NCBI GenBank assembly: GCA_023231475.1
Contig: JALJEE010000877.1
Location: 1 to 54,038 of the forward strand
Direction: 5' to 3'
Length of the DNA stretch: 54,038 nt
From: Seison nebaliae
Lineage: Eukaryota; Rotifera; Pararotatoria; Seisonacea; Seisonidae
The notes under the pieces are model-generated. The model ran no database searches, was not told where the DNA came from, and was given only the letters and a program-made list of their open reading frames with translations. Both the position numbers and the translations under genes were made by a program. Shown here in pieces: positions 51,597 through 54,038 of this stretch (position 1 is the first letter of the stretch; every line of letters starts with the position of its first letter).

Positions 51597-53186
51597 ATGA
51601 CAATTCAATACCATTCTACTCCGCTCCCACCAATTAACGAAAACGATAATGGTAAAATAGATTATCGACCATTCGCTGATAGAAGTAAGGATAAAAGTGA
51701 GAAGAGTCAAGTGGGAAATAAGTTTAAAAATGACAAAGTTTATTTGGAAATGTTGGAAACACCAAGAACGGAAATAAAACTAAAACATCTTCAATATTAT
51801 TCGATGACCGATGATGAGCGAATGAAACAGATCGCTTATTGGTATGAAGATGCGTTGAATAGTACCTTCACATTACATTTGGGTGGTCGAGGTCTCTGCC
51901 GCAATCGAACAATAACGGTTGAAATACAACAATTATTTTGTATCATTCAACAATTGACACAAGAACGTTCAACCAGTAAATCTGTTCGTGGATTAGTTAA
52001 ATTACAAGAGAAACAGATTTTCCTATTACATTTCATTATCGACCGAATTGGGAAAATGGAGAATTCAGTCCTGCCATTTGCATTCTCATTTGTTAAAAGT
52101 CTACTAAATATATTCCATTGGGAGGTTCGATTTCAAAAATCAGCAATACGAAAATTTAAAGATTTTCAGATCCTATTCCAACTAATTGAGCACTCACTCA
52201 CCTCTTCTCAATCATATGAACATTTCGATGATTATATGAAAGATGTTTTCCACTTCATCAATCGACATATCAGTGTCCACAAGGAAATGTTCCAAAGTAA
52301 TGAACTATTTATTAATCAGAAGGAAACCATTGAATTACTCTCAAGAAAAATTACGTCAATGTATGATTACGAACCACATAGTTATAATTCTGAATGTCGT
52401 AAAGGCTTCCCGAGGAATCTACAAAGTAAACCGAACGTGGCAGGTCAAGCAGACGACGTTCAAAAAGAAAAAGCTAAATCATCGCCCCTAAAGGAATTGC
52501 AGAAAATGCAGAAGCAACATGGCCAAATACCAGCCATCTCAATGGAGAATCAACATTACTATAAGGTACTTCAATTGGATGAACAAAAAAGGTTTCAAGC
52601 TAAGCTTCGGTTACAATTAAAAGAACAACCAAGAGAATTCTACGATAAATTACGGAAACAACAACAAAAACAACATTTGGAATTACAACGTCAAGCATAT
52701 GCAATTGAGACTCGGGATGATGAAGAAGAATCGCCTGAACTCGATCGCGATTTAATTTATTTAGAATTTCTCATCATTCTCGCCAATAATCCTTTCTACT
52801 GCAAACTTCTTATAGAGAATGAACATATCGAAGGACGGATGATTCATGCAGTTCTATTCGGTTGTCCCTCAAATCTCTGCATGATTTATCTTCTCCTACT
52901 GTTGCAGACGTTAACGAAACAATCACATAAGTCAGATGGACTCAATCGTATCATGTGGTTTTGTTTCGCTGCTGTTGCACCGGAAATTCAATCATTATAT
53001 CCATCGAAAAACTTTCGACAAAAAATTGATTATTATCCACGATTCACTAATATGGATAAATACTTCTTTGCATTGGCTCACATTATCGTTCGTGTGGCGG
53101 AAATGAATGAAACTTTCCGAAATGAAATTAAAGAAGCCGATGCGTTACCCCACCTCAATTTCTTGCGACGCGTTTTAGATAAATAG
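51597..53186 (+). CDS. Intronless helical protein of unknown function
   Basis: One 529-aa frame from an ATG at 51597 to a TAG. I do not recognise the family. Residues 1-60 are polar and disordered (TPLPPINENDNGK). Residues about 75-260 are rich in amphipathic helices (LFCIIQQLTQER, LLHFIIDRIGKMENSVLPF, FQILFQLIEHSL), resembling an alpha-helical repeat fold. A basic, Gln-rich coiled stretch (EQKRFQAKLRLQLKEQPREF, KLRKQQQKQHLELQRQ) lies at about 335-385. The C-terminal third is again helical and hydrophobic (RDLIYLEFLIILANNPFYC, IYLLLLLQTLTKQ, YFFALAHIIVRVAEMNETF). There is no signal peptide. The frame is long and its composition is even, so it is very likely a real gene. An ARM/HEAT-like scaffold is an inference only. 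Confidence 0.75.
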   Translation: MTIQYHSTPLPPINENDNGKIDYRPFADRSKDKSEKSQVGNKFKNDKVYLEMLETPRTEIKLKHLQYYSMTDDERMKQIAYWYEDALNSTFTLHLGGRGLCRNRTITVEIQQLFCIIQQLTQERSTSKSVRGLVKLQEKQIFLLHFIIDRIGKMENSVLPFAFSFVKSLLNIFHWEVRFQKSAIRKFKDFQILFQLIEHSLTSSQSYEHFDDYMKDVFHFINRHISVHKEMFQSNELFINQKETIELLSRKITSMYDYEPHSYNSECRKGFPRNLQSKPNVAGQADDVQKEKAKSSPLKELQKMQKQHGQIPAISMENQHYYKVLQLDEQKRFQAKLRLQLKEQPREFYDKLRKQQQKQHLELQRQAYAIETRDDEEESPELDRDLIYLEFLIILANNPFYCKLLIENEHIEGRMIHAVLFGCPSNLCMIYLLLLLQTLTKQSHKSDGLNRIMWFCFAAVAPEIQSLYPSKNFRQKIDYYPRFTNMDKYFFALAHIIVRVAEMNETFRNEIKEADALPHLNFLRRVLDK

Positions 53187-54038
53187 TGAGTATATATTAT
53201 ATTCTTTCGGCCACCTGCAAATCTGACAAGAGAAAGATTAATGATTGTGCAAAGAAATTAATTTTATTTTAAAACTTCGTTTTGAATTTCATAGAAGATA
53301 TTTCCGATTTCTTTTAACTCTTTTTAATATAATAAAATTTATCATTAATTTTAACGAGAAAAGCAATTTCAATTGAAAATGTTTTTCTTCACTTTTCTTC
53401 ATAGCGAACAAAAGTTTTACAGAATTACCTTATATTTTATTTTTTAAATTTAATTTATTATCATTTTAATAATTAAACTAATTTATTTAATAAATTTTAT
53501 TACGTTACGTTATTTTTTTTTAATAACGATAAAAAAATTTCTTTTATTTATTATTGAAATTCTCATCGAACTATATTAGATCTAATTTAAAATATTTAAA
53601 TCTTCACCGGCGTTGACCAAACGATGCAATTCCGTAAAATAATCCCATGAAAGAGAATATCACGAGGTTGATCGTACTGGAAAAAAATTATAATTATTTA
53701 ATAATTTATTATTTATTTATGTGGATGATATGCAAAGATGTGGATGGGTTATATCAGAAATTGAAATCGTGAAGAAGAGTATCGTGAGGTCAATCGTAAT
53801 ATCGGATAGTTTGAGAAAAGACTGACAATGTGAGTGAATATAAAACAGATTAGAATCGAAAATGTAAGAACCCTGCTAAAACTGTAAGACAGTAAATCAT
53901 AGTGATGTCCATTTGGTAACAAAAACGAAGAGCTCAAAAACGATTTTATAGAGGAAGAGAAAAAAATCCAGACTCTCGTTTTTGCCTCGTATACATACAC
54001 TATTCGTTCTATTTTGGCAAAAAACAGAACGAACAGTA
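53187..54038. other. Right-edge spacer
   Basis: AT-rich DNA with poly-A/T runs. The only coding-like piece is the possible terminal exon at 53604-53676 on the minus strand. Confidence 0.4.
53604..53676 (-). other. Possible terminal exon of a small membrane protein
   Basis: On the minus strand a pyrimidine run (TTTTTTTCCAG) ends at 53677. It is followed by a 73-bp frame reading TINLVIFSFMGLFYGIASFG, then QRR and a stop. One hydrophobic segment followed by a basic end would suit a small ER or mitochondrial membrane protein. No upstream exon is identified, and no family can be named. Confidence 0.2.

Overview
This is a stretch of AT-rich nuclear DNA from an animal. It carries an NK1-type homeobox gene, a thrombospondin-N-domain collagen with a signal peptide, a RAPGEF1/C3G-type Rap exchange factor, an ANKIB1-type RBR ubiquitin ligase, RIC1 and the mitochondrial factor COA5. 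All are metazoan in architecture, and most introns are only 44-80 bp. Proteins are rich in Asn, Gln, Ser, His and Asp runs. The compact introns and poly-Asn tracts would suit a small-genome ecdysozoan such as an acariform mite, but nothing in the window fixes the phylum.

Layout: 1-225 is the edge of an AT-hook/coiled-coil reading frame (-). 841-7644 is RIC1 (+, 6 exons). 7645-12890 is mostly non-coding, with two weak candidate genes and a degenerate short repeat. 12891-16887 is ANKIB1 (+, 2 exons), convergent with the collagen gene 17427-23372 (-, 15 exons of which 14 are used per transcript). 23373-28910 is an AT-rich desert. 28911-30224 is an intronless HAD-like orphan gene (-), divergent from COA5 at 31086-31453 (+, 3 exons). 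COA5 is convergent with the intronless NK1/slouch gene 31695-33497 (-). 33498-43564 is a 10-kb gene-poor region with degenerate phrase repeats and a decayed PIF1-like helicase fragment. 43565-47754 is RAPGEF1/C3G (-, 11 exons). 48448-49190 is a non-LTR retrotransposon remnant with an (ATT)n tail. 51597-53186 is an intronless gene of unknown function (+).

The genes are unrelated housekeeping and developmental loci, not a functional cluster. Joint themes are weak: RIC1 and ANKIB1 act in membrane traffic and ubiquitylation, C3G in adhesion signalling and the collagen in matrix.

Two features stand out. (1) When exon joins are fixed by conserved protein sequence, 24 of 31 unambiguous 5' splice sites are GTT, mostly without G at +5, so the usual GTRAGT donor is the minority form. 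(2) The collagen gene has two adjacent, related 55-bp exons with the same phases (0 in, 1 out). Including both or neither gives a stop codon, so they read as a mutually exclusive exon pair.
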